Source: an uncultured Candidatus Poseidoniales archaeon (GTDB taxonomy: Archaea; Thermoplasmatota; Poseidoniia; Poseidoniales; Poseidoniaceae). From it: a stretch of 38,186 bases of DNA. Below, piece by piece: positions 17,850-28,300 of this stretch. The notes under the pieces are model-generated. The model did not search any database. It was not told the origin of the DNA and worked only from the letters and a program-made list of their open reading frames with translations. Numbering within the stretch: position 1 is the first letter of the stretch; every line of letters starts with the position of its first letter. The stretch spans positions 1-38,186 of the forward strand of contig CAJJAV010000004.1 of the NCBI GenBank assembly GCA_905182125.1, written 5' to 3'. The position numbers and the translations under genes were made by a program.

Positions 17850-19787
17850 TCACAAAAGGCGAGCCGCTAGTGCTTCTGCACTGAGGCCGTTCAACACATC
17901 GTCATGTTCCAGCCATCCCTTTCTGGCGGCCATCACACCGTAACTAATGTCAGCAAGTCCTCGGACCGAATGCGCATCTGGGTTGATGATCACTGGGACT
18001 CCAAGTCCTTTTGCGTGTTTGCATAACCTCCAATCGAGGTCCAATCGGTAAGGGCTTGCGTTCAATTCCACTGCCTTGAGTCGACCTTCATCGTTGTGTT
18101 CAGCCATGTGTTCAAGCACCGCAAAAAGATCGACCTCGTACCCGTCTCGGCCTTGAAGGATTCTTCCAGTTGGATGGCCCAAAACTGTTGTTGCTGGGTG
18201 ATCGATGCACCGGATCAACTCTTCTGTGTTTTCCAGTTCATCGCGGGCCCGCCATTTTGAGATGGCGTGGACAGAGGCAACCGTGTAATCTAACGTTGCC
18301 AGAACATCATCGGGGTGGTCTAATTTGCCACCGGAGAGGATGTCGGACTCAACACCGTGGAACAATCGGAAATCGACTTGATCGTTCTTCCAAGCCTCAT
18401 TGTAAGTGCGGATGGTTTCTCCTTGGGCGAGTAAATCCTCGGCGCTGGCTCCGTTGGCGACTTTGAGGGTCGGTGAATGGTCGGCGATGCCAAGCCAATT
18501 CCATCCCATTTTCCGAGCAGTATCGGCCATCTCTTCGAGGGATGCCTCTCCATCGGAGAGGGTTGTGTGGTTGTGCAATGCTCCACGGACATCGGCTGTC
18601 GTGACCAGGCGTGGGAGGCTCCTGCTTTCTGCGGCGGTAATTTCACCCGTATCTTCGCGCAGTTCTGGCGTCACCCATGCCAAATCGAGGTGGCGGTAGA
18701 TTTCCTCTTCATCGGTGGCGTGAAGGGAATACTGTGCTGCAGCCATGCCTTTGAGTTCACCCGCTTTGGCTTCAGGTATCAGACCAAATTCATTCAGCCT
18801 TAGCCCTCGGTCAATCGCACGTTGGCGCATGGCAATGTTGTGCTCCTTGCTTCCCGTAAAGTACGCGAGTGTGAAGGGAAAAACCTCGAGGGGGACAAGA
18901 CGTACTTGTGCATCAATCGTGCCGCCACTTTCGAGTTGCTCGTAATCATCACCTCCAATCGCATCGAGAACATTCGGGTCGATGTGGCCGACGGTGAATC
19001 CTTCTTCGAAGATGGAGGTGTCGAGGATCAAACTGATTTTGGAGTCTCCTGCTCCTTTCACATCGGCAATGCCCGGGAGGCTAAGAATTGCATTTGCTAC
19101 TTGTTCATGGTGTTCTGCATGAACTGCCACAACCAGGTCGAGATCGCCAATGGTCTCTTTGCGCCGGCGAGCACTTCCTGCGAGTTGCACCTTCTCGACG
19201 CCTTCGATTTGACTGATTCGAGTTTCGAATGCTTCACCGTACATCAGGCCGACATCGAGCCGCCGACGCGCTCGGAACCGAGCGAGCAGTTCAATGCCGT
19301 CGAGCATTCGGGATTGCGATTTAGCTCCAAACCCTTTCATGGGGGCTATTTTTCCTGATTCAGCAGCCTCTTTAAGCGACGCTACAGAATCCACTCCCAG
19401 TTCTTGATGCATGAGTTTGATGCGCTTGGGACCAAGACCCGGGATGCCCAACATTTCGATCATTCCATCCGGGGTTGAGGCGTGGAGTTCAATCCAGTCG
19501 CTTGGCCATCGGCCTTCAGCAATCACCTGCGTTAGGGCAGACCCAAGGCCTTTCCCGATGCCCTTCATCTCCAAGAGCCTGCCAGTTGCCACAAGTTCGC
19601 CAAGGTCTTCAGTCAACGACCCCAACATTCGGCTGGCGTTTTGATACGACCGGACTCGAAACACATTGGCTCCTTGGAGTTCCAAAAGAACCGCCACTTG
19701 ATGCAGAGACGTGGCCACTTGGTTGCGTGAAAAGTACGGAGGCCCACTTGGTCGTGGTTTTGGAAGGGTGAAACCCGTGCCTGCCAT
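17850..19787 (-). CDS. polX: Family X DNA polymerase with PHP domain (PolX)
   Basis: About 645 aa. Helix-hairpin-helix parts are at about 86-90 (GIGKG), 124-132 (GIPGLGPKR) and 160-167 (numbered from the TTG at 19817). The nucleotidyl-transferase core GSARRRKETIGDLDLVV (214-230) carries metal ligands Asp225 and Asp227, with Asp302 in the third position. The C-terminal PHP phosphoesterase has LHNHTTLSDG (414-423), ADHS, GVESDI, SVHA, GHPTGR and NPDAHS, all metal-binding motifs intact, so an exonuclease or AP-endonuclease activity is likely retained. It fills short gaps in base-excision repair, consistent with nth downstream. I prefer ATG 19787 (GGGGGTGG just before it); TTG 19817 is the longer choice. 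Confidence 0.95.
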   Translation of the reverse strand: MAGTGFTLPKPRPSGPPYFSRNQVATSLHQVAVLLELQGANVFRVRSYQNASRMLGSLTEDLGELVATGRLLEMKGIGKGLGSALTQVIAEGRWPSDWIELHASTPDGMIEMLGIPGLGPKRIKLMHQELGVDSVASLKEAAESGKIAPMKGFGAKSQSRMLDGIELLARFRARRRLDVGLMYGEAFETRISQIEGVEKVQLAGSARRRKETIGDLDLVVAVHAEHHEQVANAILSLPGIADVKGAGDSKISLILDTSIFEEGFTVGHIDPNVLDAIGGDDYEQLESGGTIDAQVRLVPLEVFPFTLAYFTGSKEHNIAMRQRAIDRGLRLNEFGLIPEAKAGELKGMAAAQYSLHATDEEEIYRHLDLAWVTPELREDTGEITAAESRSLPRLVTTADVRGALHNHTTLSDGEASLEEMADTARKMGWNWLGIADHSPTLKVANGASAEDLLAQGETIRTYNEAWKNDQVDFRLFHGVESDILSGGKLDHPDDVLATLDYTVASVHAISKWRARDELENTEELIRCIDHPATTVLGHPTGRILQGRDGYEVDLFAVLEHMAEHNDEGRLKAVELNASPYRLDLDWRLCKHAKGLGVPVIINPDAHSVRGLADISYGVMAARKGWLEHDDVLNGLSAEALAARLL

Positions 19788-19881
19788 ACCACCCCCTGTG
19801 CTGGCGACCCTTGTCAAAGATTGCGTCGTAGCGATGTGGGGTCTTGTTCACATTGAAGAACCCGGACCGCTTCCATGAGCC

Positions 19882-20211
19882 ATGGTCGACCCCGTCATGA
19901 TTGAACATCTGGCGGAGGGCTTGTGTGGCATCTCAGCCATTCTGTTCACGTTTATTGCCACCTTTTCACGTTCTCCTACCATTGAGGGCTATGTGCAGAA
20001 CACGATTGCATTCTGTTTGATTGCCGCCGCCGCCGTTCTGTGGTGGCTTTCGTTATCCGGAGGCGAGTTGTGGGGTTCAAACTACTTGCCCAAACCGTTG
20101 TCGCTTGTTTGCATTGTTATCGCAATCTCAGCTCGGATGAACATCAAGGGCGAGAACGTATCGTTTGGTGCCAATCCTCACACGATTGGTAAGGAAAGCG
20201 AAGAAGAGTGA
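19882..20211 (+). CDS. Small membrane protein, unknown
   Basis: A 109-aa protein with three hydrophobic helices (GLCGISAILFTFIATF, NTIAFCLIAAAAVLWWLSL, PLSLVCIVIAISARM) and a hydrophilic C-terminus. No family is recognised. ATG 19882 or ATG 19897 may be the start. It is divergent from polX and its TGA directly touches the stop of the convergent NifU-like gene. Confidence 0.6.
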   Translation: MVDPVMIEHLAEGLCGISAILFTFIATFSRSPTIEGYVQNTIAFCLIAAAAVLWWLSLSGGELWGSNYLPKPLSLVCIVIAISARMNIKGENVSFGANPHTIGKESEEE

Positions 20212-20547
20212 TCAAACAATTTCGCCCTTGGGTTGCGGACCTTCTTCATCACTGGTGTTGTTTTCCAATGATTCTTTTGCCATTTTCTGGTCAATAAAGG
20301 TGCGCATGTAGTCTGGAAGTTCACCGTTGACGAAGATTACATCGTTGATTGCTTCAAGTTTTTTCAATGAATAATAGATTTGCATAGCCGTCATTGGCGT
20401 CGAGGAGCACCCGTTACAACCGCCATCCAGCGAGAGCATGATGTTGCCATCGCTTGTGTCGAGAACAGTCACAACCCCATCGTGCTCGTCCAAGATTTCC
20501 TGAACCGGGCCGATTTCGGCGAGAACCTCCTCCGCGGTGATGGCCAT
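20212..20547 (-). CDS. NifU C-terminal-domain (Nfu-like) Fe-S protein
   Basis: A 111-aa protein. The start is ATG 20547, supported by AGGAGG at 20550-20555; the frame runs on to 20619 without a site. The core resembles the NifU C-terminal domain: a D-G-V-V-T-V strand, then LSLDGGCNGCSS with C44-x2-C47, then a T-A-M-x-I helix. In this family two subunits bridge a [4Fe-4S] cluster for delivery to client proteins. The acidic C-terminal tail (about 35 residues) is unusual. Carrier rather than enzyme is the best reading. Confidence 0.8.
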   Translation of the reverse strand: MAITAEEVLAEIGPVQEILDEHDGVVTVLDTSDGNIMLSLDGGCNGCSSTPMTAMQIYYSLKKLEAINDVIFVNGELPDYMRTFIDQKMAKESLENNTSDEEGPQPKGEIV

Positions 20548-20711
20548 GCCCCCTCCTTTCGTTTCTCCCCTTTGAACGATTGGTTGTTTCCAACCGGCCA
20601 AAGGGTGCCTCGGCTTCACATGAAGTGTCCTAAAAAGCGCAGGAGTGCGCCTTTTGTAAGGGGAACCACTTATGAGGGGTTCTTAGGTCGCCGAGGCACA
20701 GGTGTACTATT

Positions 20712-22799
20712 ATGGACATATCGAATATACCAATGATTGCCGCAGCAGCAGGTCTCGTGGGACTTGTTATTGCGTTTGTGTTGTATCAACAAGTGAAGAA
20801 AGTGAAGATCGACAACGAAAAGGTTGCAGAAATCACTCAAGAAATCCAAGACGGCGCTATGGCCTTCCTGTTCGCTGAGTACCGCGTTCTCGGGGTCTTC
20901 GTAGTGGTCGTAGGTGCAATTCTTGTCGTCTTGAACGATGTGAACACCGCCATCGCTTTCTTTGCGGGTGCAATTGCCTCGGTCCTTGCAGGATTCTCGG
21001 GAATGCGCGCTGCAACTTCTGCGAATGGCCGAACAGCCATGGCAGCAAAGAATGACGGTCAAGCCGGCGCTCTTGCTGTTTCCTTCAAGGGCGGCGCAGT
21101 CATGGGTCTTTCAGTTGGTGGCCTTGGACTCCTTGGTATCTCCTTGGTCGCTTATTGGCTCGATGTCTCAAGCCCTGGTGCCGACCTTTCTGCAGCAGCA
21201 GGATTCGGTATGGGTGCTTCGTCGATTGCATTGTTCGCTCGTGTCGGTGGCGGTATCTATACCAAAGCCGCTGACGTTGGCGCTGATCTTGTCGGTAAAG
21301 TCGAAGCAGGCATTCCAGAAGACGATCCACGAAACCCAGGAGTTATCGCTGACAACGTCGGTGACAACGTTGGCGACGTGGCTGGAATGGGTGCAGATAT
21401 TTTCGAATCCTTTGTGGGTTCTATCATTGCAGCAATGATCATTGCCAGCAACTCTGACCTTATGGGCTCCGATTACATCTTGATGCCAATCATGCTTGGC
21501 CTGATTGGATACATTGCTTCCATCATTGGTGTGTTCTCAATGTCCGTCCTCAAGAACGGTAAGGATGCGGCTGCGGCTCTTCGAAACACCACCTTCATCG
21601 CTGCAATCCTCTTCTGGATTGGCGGCTACCTCGCTATCAACCAAGGTTTGATCAATGTTGATATCGGTGTCATGCACTCTGTCGTACTGGGCAGTGTTGT
21701 GGGTATCGCTATCGGTCTTGTAACAGAATACTACACTGGTATTGAACCCGTGTTTGGAATCAAAACCAAAGCCATCCCTCACATCGGTCAGATGTCTCAA
21801 ACCGGTCCTGCTACCAACATCATCGCTGGCCTATCGGTCGGTATGATGTCGACGTTCTATCCCATCTTACTCATTGCTGGAGGTATCCTCGGTGCAAATT
21901 ACTTCGGCGGAGATGAATACGGCCTCTACTGCATCGCCATGGCTGCAATGGGCATGCTTGCAACGGTCGGTGTAACGATGACCGTTGACGCCTACGGACC
22001 AGTCGCAGATAACGCAGGCGGCATCGCTGAGATGTGCGGTCTTGGTGAAGATGTCCGTTCAATCACAGACGAACTTGATTCGATTGGAAACACCACTGCT
22101 GCAGTCGGTAAAGGATTCGCCATTGGATCCGCTGCATTGACTGCCCTCGCTCTCTTTGCTGCATACACTGCTGCAATCGGAACAGAGAACCTCGACTTGA
22201 CACTCACCAACCCGTTGGTCGTTATCGGCCTCCTCATTGGTGGCGGTCTACCTTTCGTCGTTGCTGCCATGACCATGACTTCGGTCGGTAAGGCTGCAGG
22301 CGAGATGGTTGTCGAAATCCGCCGTCAATTCAGAGAGATTCCAGGTCTTCTCGAAGGCAAGGAAGGCGTGAAGCCCGATTCCCAAACATGTGTCGATATT
22401 TCTACCAAGGCGGCTCTCCGTGAAATGGTTGGGCCCGGTGTTGTCGCAATTGTCGCACCTGTCCTCGTCGGCCTCGTTCTTGGTTCTGACGCACTCGGTG
22501 GACTTCTTGCAGGTTCCCTCGTGACTGGTGTGCTCATGGCTTTGTTCATGGCCAACGCTGGTGGTGCTTGGGACAACGCAAAGAAAGCGATTGAACAAGG
22601 GCACATCGAAGGCGCCAAGAAAGGCGATTCGAGTCACGATGCAGCCATCATTGGCGACACAGTCGGCGACCCGTTCAAGGACACCTCCGGACCCTCCCTC
22701 AACATTCTCATCAAGTTGATGTCGATCGTTGCGGTCGTTCTCGCAGGGACCTCTGCACTGACTCAAGAAGGCTGGCTCGGCACTTTACTTGGTCAATGA
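20712..22799 (+). CDS. hppA: Membrane-bound ion-translocating pyrophosphatase, K+-dependent type
   Basis: A 695-aa integral membrane protein with about 16 helices. The PPi-binding block [20 protein letters not shown] and [19 protein letters not shown] (about 188-230) and the C-terminal [17 protein letters not shown] are intact. It couples PPi hydrolysis to export of H+ or Na+. The subclass motif near residue 459 is [10 protein letters not shown]: Ala and Gly where K+-independent enzymes have Lys and Thr. It therefore belongs to the K+-dependent class, which includes both Na+ and H+ pumps; the ion cannot be settled by eye. It would recover energy from biosynthetic PPi. Confidence 0.97.
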   Translation: MDISNIPMIAAAAGLVGLVIAFVLYQQVKKVKIDNEKVAEITQEIQDGAMAFLFAEYRVLGVFVVVVGAILVVLNDVNTAIAFFAGAIASVLAGFSGMRAATSANGRTAMAAKNDGQAGALAVSFKGGAVMGLSVGGLGLLGISLVAYWLDVSSPGADLSAAAGFGMGASSIALFARVGGGIYTKAADVGADLVGKVEAGIPEDDPRNPGVIADNVGDNVGDVAGMGADIFESFVGSIIAAMIIASNSDLMGSDYILMPIMLGLIGYIASIIGVFSMSVLKNGKDAAAALRNTTFIAAILFWIGGYLAINQGLINVDIGVMHSVVLGSVVGIAIGLVTEYYTGIEPVFGIKTKAIPHIGQMSQTGPATNIIAGLSVGMMSTFYPILLIAGGILGANYFGGDEYGLYCIAMAAMGMLATVGVTMTVDAYGPVADNAGGIAEMCGLGEDVRSITDELDSIGNTTAAVGKGFAIGSAALTALALFAAYTAAIGTENLDLTLTNPLVVIGLLIGGGLPFVVAAMTMTSVGKAAGEMVVEIRRQFREIPGLLEGKEGVKPDSQTCVDISTKAALREMVGPGVVAIVAPVLVGLVLGSDALGGLLAGSLVTGVLMALFMANAGGAWDNAKKAIEQGHIEGAKKGDSSHDAAIIGDTVGDPFKDTSGPSLNILIKLMSIVAVVLAGTSALTQEGWLGTLLGQ

Positions 22800-22841
22800 G
22801 CCAAGCGTTAGCCTCTTGAACAGGCCATGGTAGGGCCTACT

Positions 22842-23813
22842 ATGAATGCCACCTCACGTGCACTTGTTCTTGTGACACTTTTCGTGCTCTCCACAACCCT
22901 TGCAGGGTGCACAAGCAACACCATGGGGTCATCTTCGGAGGACACCACAACTGAAGCTCAGAAATTACTCCCAGAGTGGGAGGTTGGCGACCAATGGCTC
23001 TACACGTTCATCACACCCCAATTCGGCGAAGACAGCGCTCGTTTAGTGGTCGCTGAAATCGATGAGGGTGAAGGCCTGTACCAACTGGGTATCTCTTCTG
23101 AACGAGAAGCGCAACGCCATGCGGTGATCAATCACAACCCGTTTTTGGGGCGTGTGACTGTTGACGGCCTTTCTGTTTATGAGAACGGTGATCCTCAGCA
23201 AGTCTTCTCTTTCCCATGGACCGTGGGCGACACTTGGACCTTCACACTCCTGGGACAAGAATGGACTGCAACAACCGATTCAATCAACAACGGCAACGCT
23301 CGGGTTACCGCTGTCTCTGCAGAAGGTCATGAATTACGATACACCTTTAGTGGCAGCAATGGATTCATGGAGAGTTTTGTTTGGACTGACTCCGAAGGGG
23401 TTCGCCAACTTCGAATGGACCTCAATGTGGCCCGCAGCGGCTACTCCGGTGATGTTTTCTTCTACCGAGCGCGAGATTTACTCGACAGCCGATACGAAGA
23501 AAACGACCAAGAAGTCTACGACACGTTCCTCGATGAAGGTCATCCGAACGATGGCGATTGGGACACGCTTGTATGGTACCTCGATGTCGAGATTGCTTCC
23601 AATGGGCCTGCTTCAGGTTCGCTGTCAATGAAAGATCACGCTGGCGCTTCCCCATTGACTCGCGCTTGGGGTGCGGGGGCAACAGAGAAAGGCGCCATTG
23701 GCACGATTCCATCGAATTCAGGTGAATACTCCTTGACGGTGACCGTACGAGGTCCAGAATCTTTCATCCATTTGCGCGTCGCTGGCGCTCAGGTGTTCCA
23801 ATACTCTCTTTGA
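22842..23813 (+). CDS. Secreted lipoprotein, unknown
   Basis: About 323 aa with a lipobox: hydrophobic LVLVTLFVLSTTLAGC, then a Ser/Thr/Glu-rich linker. The mature part is beta-rich (VGDQWLYTFITPQFG, then WTVGDTWTF) and acidic. No known family is recognised. I chose ATG 22842 (TAGGG 6 bases before); ATG 22827 adds five residues. It is likely a surface-anchored protein after Cys lipidation. It lies 42 bases after hppA and just before a hydrolase gene, all on one strand. Confidence 0.75.
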   Translation: MNATSRALVLVTLFVLSTTLAGCTSNTMGSSSEDTTTEAQKLLPEWEVGDQWLYTFITPQFGEDSARLVVAEIDEGEGLYQLGISSEREAQRHAVINHNPFLGRVTVDGLSVYENGDPQQVFSFPWTVGDTWTFTLLGQEWTATTDSINNGNARVTAVSAEGHELRYTFSGSNGFMESFVWTDSEGVRQLRMDLNVARSGYSGDVFFYRARDLLDSRYEENDQEVYDTFLDEGHPNDGDWDTLVWYLDVEIASNGPASGSLSMKDHAGASPLTRAWGAGATEKGAIGTIPSNSGEYSLTVTVRGPESFIHLRVAGAQVFQYSL

Positions 23814-23823
23814 GGTTGATTCG

Positions 23824-24438
23824 ATGCCAACCCTGGTGATGATGCACGGCATGACGGGCAACGCCGACATGATGCGTCCGTTTGCAGAAAAAGTCCTTCC
23901 TGACGGTTGGACCCTCATCGTTCCTGAGGCGAGGTACAAGCACCCACGTCGAGGTCGAACTTGGTGGAGGTATGAGGACGAAGACGCTGATGCCACGCGC
24001 AGAATGAACCTCTCCCGTCGTGAACTGATCGATGTCGATTCAAGCCTCTCCCAACTTGAACAAATCATCGCTGAACAAGCCCCTATGGGGCCGCTTGTTG
24101 TCGGCGGTTTCTCACAAGGAGGGGCCATGGCTCAAGAGATGCTTCAACTTCCAATGGCCGACCGGATTGTTGGTGTTGTTGCGATTGGAACACGTCTTGT
24201 ACGTGGGATGGAACTGGGGCTACGTCTTGCAGAACTCGATCCGAAACATCTGTTTTGGATGCATGGCGAGCGGGATGTTCGCGTTTCCATTCAGGATGGC
24301 TGGGCGGTAGCTCACACCTTCGAGGGCGCAGGTTGGGCTTTGGAATTGATCGAGCATCCAAAAGGCCACATGATCCCAATGGAACATCATGCAGCGTTGA
24401 AAGAGTGGCTGACTGCGTTAAGCCAAGTACCCTTGTAG
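23824..24438 (+). CDS. Alpha/beta hydrolase, phospholipase/carboxylesterase family
   Basis: A 204-aa compact alpha/beta hydrolase. The nucleophile elbow is GFSQGG (Ser97), the acid Asp151 (HGERD) and the base His182 (PKGHMIP), in normal order. The first strand ends in MHGMTG (oxyanion HG). This is the YpfH/carboxylesterase type (short-chain esters or lysophospholipids); the substrate is unknown. No signal peptide is present, so it is cytoplasmic. GAGGTTGA precedes the ATG. The 3' end overlaps the convergent glutaredoxin gene by 21 bases. Confidence 0.9.
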   Translation: MPTLVMMHGMTGNADMMRPFAEKVLPDGWTLIVPEARYKHPRRGRTWWRYEDEDADATRRMNLSRRELIDVDSSLSQLEQIIAEQAPMGPLVVGGFSQGGAMAQEMLQLPMADRIVGVVAIGTRLVRGMELGLRLAELDPKHLFWMHGERDVRVSIQDGWAVAHTFEGAGWALELIEHPKGHMIPMEHHAALKEWLTALSQVPL

Positions 24439-24756
24439 TTCGTCGAATCCACCAATAAAGACTGGCTGTCCTTGGCGAAGGTCGAGGATTACCGGGACCG
24501 TCCTGTGGCCCGTTGCAGCCACGATTTCTTTCCGATCTGCTTGACCCGAATCAAAGTTGAGTTCGGTAAAACCCAAACCCTTTCGCTCTAAAAGACGTTT
24601 TGCTGCAGTGCAGTAGCCGCAAAAATTCCCAGTATAAATCAAAAAATCAGTGCCTGCTTGTTCAGCATCTTGGAGGACCTTTGCTTCGCTCATGCTCTGC
24701 ATCAATTCAGGGGTGTACTTGAACGCATTGAATGAGATGGATGAGGTATTGGCCAC
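24418..24756 (-). CDS. Glutaredoxin-like dithiol oxidoreductase
   Basis: A 112-aa protein with a glutaredoxin fold: active site C46-G-Y-C49 after the strand FLIYTGNF, cis-Pro motif TVP (86-88), and GGFDEL (102-107). About 35 residues at the N-terminus precede the fold; Met19 or Met22 could be the true start. Cytoplasmic disulfide reduction is likely. Its ATG directly follows the TGA of the 148-aa gene (TGAATG), so the two are coupled. Confidence 0.92.
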   Translation of the reverse strand: MANTSSISFNAFKYTPELMQSMSEAKVLQDAEQAGTDFLIYTGNFCGYCTAAKRLLERKGLGFTELNFDSGQADRKEIVAATGHRTVPVILDLRQGQPVFIGGFDELQGYLA

Positions 24757-25203
24757 TCATTCACTTCGGTTCATTTCGAGCACATTGAGAATCTCATCCC
24801 GGACTTCAGCGTCAACCCTTGGGTCGCCATACACAATCGAGACTTCTGCTCCTGATGAACGAGCGATCTGGGCCAGAACTTCTGCGGTAAGGCTCCCCAT
24901 GCCATGTGCGTCGACGAACGTTGCACTCTTTGGGGCGTTGGCTATGGTTCGGGTGCCTGCGAAACCAGCGCCATCGGTTGTGAGGACCACGCAGTCGACC
25001 TTGGTGTTCTGGACATGGGTCATTGCATCGCGCATGATTTGTATTGTACCTTGCAACCGTTCTCTTGGATCTGCGGCTTTGTTGTCATGGGTGCAGACAA
25101 GCAGGTGCTTTGATGGAGCATCGGAAGGCGCAACAGTCCAACCCGCAGCTTCAATCCAAGCTGTATGCTTCTCGACATCCCCGTAGAAATGAAGCCCTCG
25201 CAT
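24757..25203 (-). CDS. Unknown 148-aa protein coupled to glutaredoxin
   Basis: No family is recognised. The sequence alternates strands and helices (HLLVCTHDN, VDCVVLTTDG, ATFVDAHGMG, AEVSIVYGDPR), which looks like a Rossmann-type alpha/beta fold, soluble and cytoplasmic. It has two cysteines (LLVCTHD, VDCVVL), possible targets of the coupled glutaredoxin. It is divergent from the giant repeat protein gene across a 104-base gap. Confidence 0.65.
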   Translation of the reverse strand: MRGLHFYGDVEKHTAWIEAAGWTVAPSDAPSKHLLVCTHDNKAADPRERLQGTIQIMRDAMTHVQNTKVDCVVLTTDGAGFAGTRTIANAPKSATFVDAHGMGSLTAEVLAQIARSSGAEVSIVYGDPRVDAEVRDEILNVLEMNRSE

Positions 25204-25307
25204 GAATCGATGGGGTTGTTTGTGGCATGAAGTTCTTTGCTTGAACTGGCTTCAATCCATCAATACTTCTAAGTGAGAGTGGGTCGTTGAAATGATTTGG
25301 TGAATCT
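25204..25307. promoter_or_regulatory. Divergent gap upstream of giant repeat protein
   Basis: A 104-base gap between the divergent 148-aa gene and the giant repeat gene. I see no clear TATA box; CAATACTTC near 25261 is weak. GGTGA at 25299-25303 is the likely ribosome-binding site for the TTG at 25308. Confidence 0.3.
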
Positions 25308-28300
25308 TTGCTTCAAATCGTGATACGGAAGGATAAAAAGACCACTCCACTACCTTCTGTCATGGTTGGGGGCCTTGTGCGTGCGAGAGCGGCAGTTTTT
25401 ATGTCCCTCATTTTGTTGATTTTGGGCTCTGTCTCTGTCGCAGTGCAGCCTCTGCCAATCACAATGGATGATTCATTTCTGCTTTTCAACTCCGGCGCTC
25501 GAAGTGATTCTGATGGCGACAATGTAAGCGACGGCGACGACCGCTGCCCAACCGGCGCAACGGGATGGAACTCCACCCCCGCAACTGATTACGATTCAGA
25601 TGGTTGCAGAGATTCTGACGAGGACGATGACGATGACGATGATGGTCTCGACGATGGGGATGATGATTGCCCAGTCGGTGTTCTCGGTTGGACTTCTTCA
25701 AGTTCGACCGACCACGACGGGGACGGTTGCCGTGACAACACTTCTGAAGATACTGATGACGACAATGACACCATCACGGATGTCGATGACAGTTGTCCGA
25801 TGGGCCAGATTGATTGGATTCCAACAAGTTCGACAGATTATGATTCCGACGGCTGCAAAGACGATCATCCTGAAGATACAGATGACGACAGTGACAACCG
25901 GCCTGACCCCTTCGATGATTGCCAAACAGGGGACATGGGCTGGCTTTCTTCTGCCGCAACAGATCATGACTCAGACGGTTGCCAGGACATACTCGAAGAC
26001 GAGGATGACGACAATGACGATGTCGATGATGGTGATGATGCATGCCCCAAAGGCAGCATAGCCTGGAATTCAAATTCTGCATCCGATCACGATGGTGACG
26101 GGTGCGAAGATGCGGGTGAAGATCCTGATGATGATAACGATGGCATTGTTGATGGCAATGACGATTGCCGAGATGGCGATATGGGCTGGACCCCATCGCC
26201 TTCCACCGATTATGACTCCGACGGCTGCCAAGACTCAAACGAAGACCTCGATGACGACAACGACGGTGTTGATGACCTCGACGACACCTGTGTTCTTGGT
26301 AATCTTAACTGGAACTCAAACGCTGCCACCGACAATGACGGGGACGGCTGTCGAGATTCTACAGAAGATTCTGATGATGACAATGATGGATTGATGGATG
26401 GCGCTGATAATTGCAGTGATGGCGATGTTGGATGGTCACCAGGACCTTCCACCGATTACGATTCAGATGGCTGCCAAGATGACGGTGAAGACACGGATGA
26501 TGACAATGATGACGTTCGTGACGAGGATGATGAATGTCAGAAGGGTGAAATGGGCTGGCTCTCGACACCCTCAACCGACTACGATTCAGACGGCTGCCAA
26601 GATGGCAGCGAAGATGGCGATCGAGATGGCGATGGCGTGCTCGATGCCGCTGACACCTGTCCAAAAGGTCTCCTGAGTTGGATTTCTTCAAGCACAACCG
26701 ATAATGACGGCGATGGCTGCCAAGACATTGGAGAAGATGGTGACGACGATAACGATGGTATCCTTGATGGCAACGACCAATGCCCCGCTGGTGATGTTGG
26801 CTGGTCTCCCGGATCGGCAACAGATTATGATAGCGATGGTTGCCGAGATGCTGGTGAAGATTCAGATGACGACAATGATGGCGTCGAAGACACCTCTGAC
26901 CTCTGCGCTAAAGGCTTACTTAGTTGGATTTCCACACCAGTGAATGACATCGATGGAGATGGTTGCAATGATGCCGCTGAAGACAGTGATGATGACAACG
27001 ACGGCACAGCAGACAGCAGTGATAATTGCCCTGTCGATGCCAACGAAGCGCAAGACAACTACGATTTTGATTCAATGGGTGATGTCTGCGACCCTGACGA
27101 TGATAATGATGGCATCATCGATGTTGATGATCAATGCCCTCAGGGCAACCAACCCTGGACCTCGTCCTCTTCCAATGACTATGACTCCGATGGGTGCCAT
27201 GACACGATTGAAGATTCCGACGATGACAACGACGGTGTGAACGATGGCTCAGATACCTGTCCCAAAGGCGAATTAAGCTGGACTTCGAATTCAGGAACTG
27301 ACAACGACGGTGATGGTTGCAAAGATGCTTCAAGCGAAGATGGCGATGATGACAATGACGGTATTCTTGACGGCGACGACAATTGTCCTCGTGGCGATGT
27401 GGGTTGGTCGCCTGGTGCCTTGACCGACTACGATTCAGATGGTTGTCAAGACAGTGCCGAAGACACAGATGACGACGACGACGGCGTTTCTGACGGCTCT
27501 GACTCATGCCCGAAAGGAAACCTTGGATGGATCTCAACCTCAACGACTGATTCTGACGGTGACGGATGCCAAGATTCAACCGGCGAAGATACAGACGACG
27601 ACAATGACGGTATCGCCGACGGCACCGATAATTGTCGCTTTGTCTGGAATCCAACCCAAACCGATTATGATGGTGACAATCAGGGTGACGCTTGTGATTC
27701 TGATGACGACGATGATGGAATCAGTGATTGGAACGATCGATGCCCGAGGAACCCCTCTGAGAAGAATTGGATTTCTTCCGTAGCCAACGATCATGACGGT
27801 GACGGCTGTAAAGACTCAACTTCTGAAGACACTGACGATGATAACGACGGGATTTCAGACACACTTGATGATTGCACCCCCGGTGACATCGGATGGGTTT
27901 CAAATCCAACGACAGACTACGATGGTGATGGTTGCCAAGATTCAGTTGAAGACGCTGATGATGATAACGATGGCGTGATCGATCTCAATGACAATTGCCC
28001 GAAAGGCGAGATGGGTTGGACACCAACGCTTGCAAACGATTACGACTCAGATGGTTGCCGAGACAACACTGAAGATCCTGACGATGATAATGACGGTGTC
28101 TTCGATAACGTCGATGTTTGCGTCCGGGGGGACATCGGGTGGGTTTCCTCCGGTGCTACAGATTACGACAGCGATGGTTGCCAAGATTCGCAAGAGGATT
28201 TAGACGACGACAATGATGGCGTGGCCGATGTCAATGATGACTGCCGTCTGGGTGAACTCGGATGGATTTCGACCGCTCTCAATGATTACGACTCAGATGG

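Noticed and set aside
17481-17870. 129-aa plus-strand ORF
   Set aside because: Covers the operon genes in antisense; no ribosome-binding site and no recognisable domain.
22248-22766. 172-aa minus-strand ORF inside hppA
   Set aside because: Antisense shadow of a highly conserved coding region.
27115-27654. Long minus-strand ORFs inside the repeat protein (also 25774-26238 and 26359-26820)
   Set aside because: Reverse frames of GAT/GAC-rich codons give low-complexity Arg/His or Ser-rich mirrors; not real genes.
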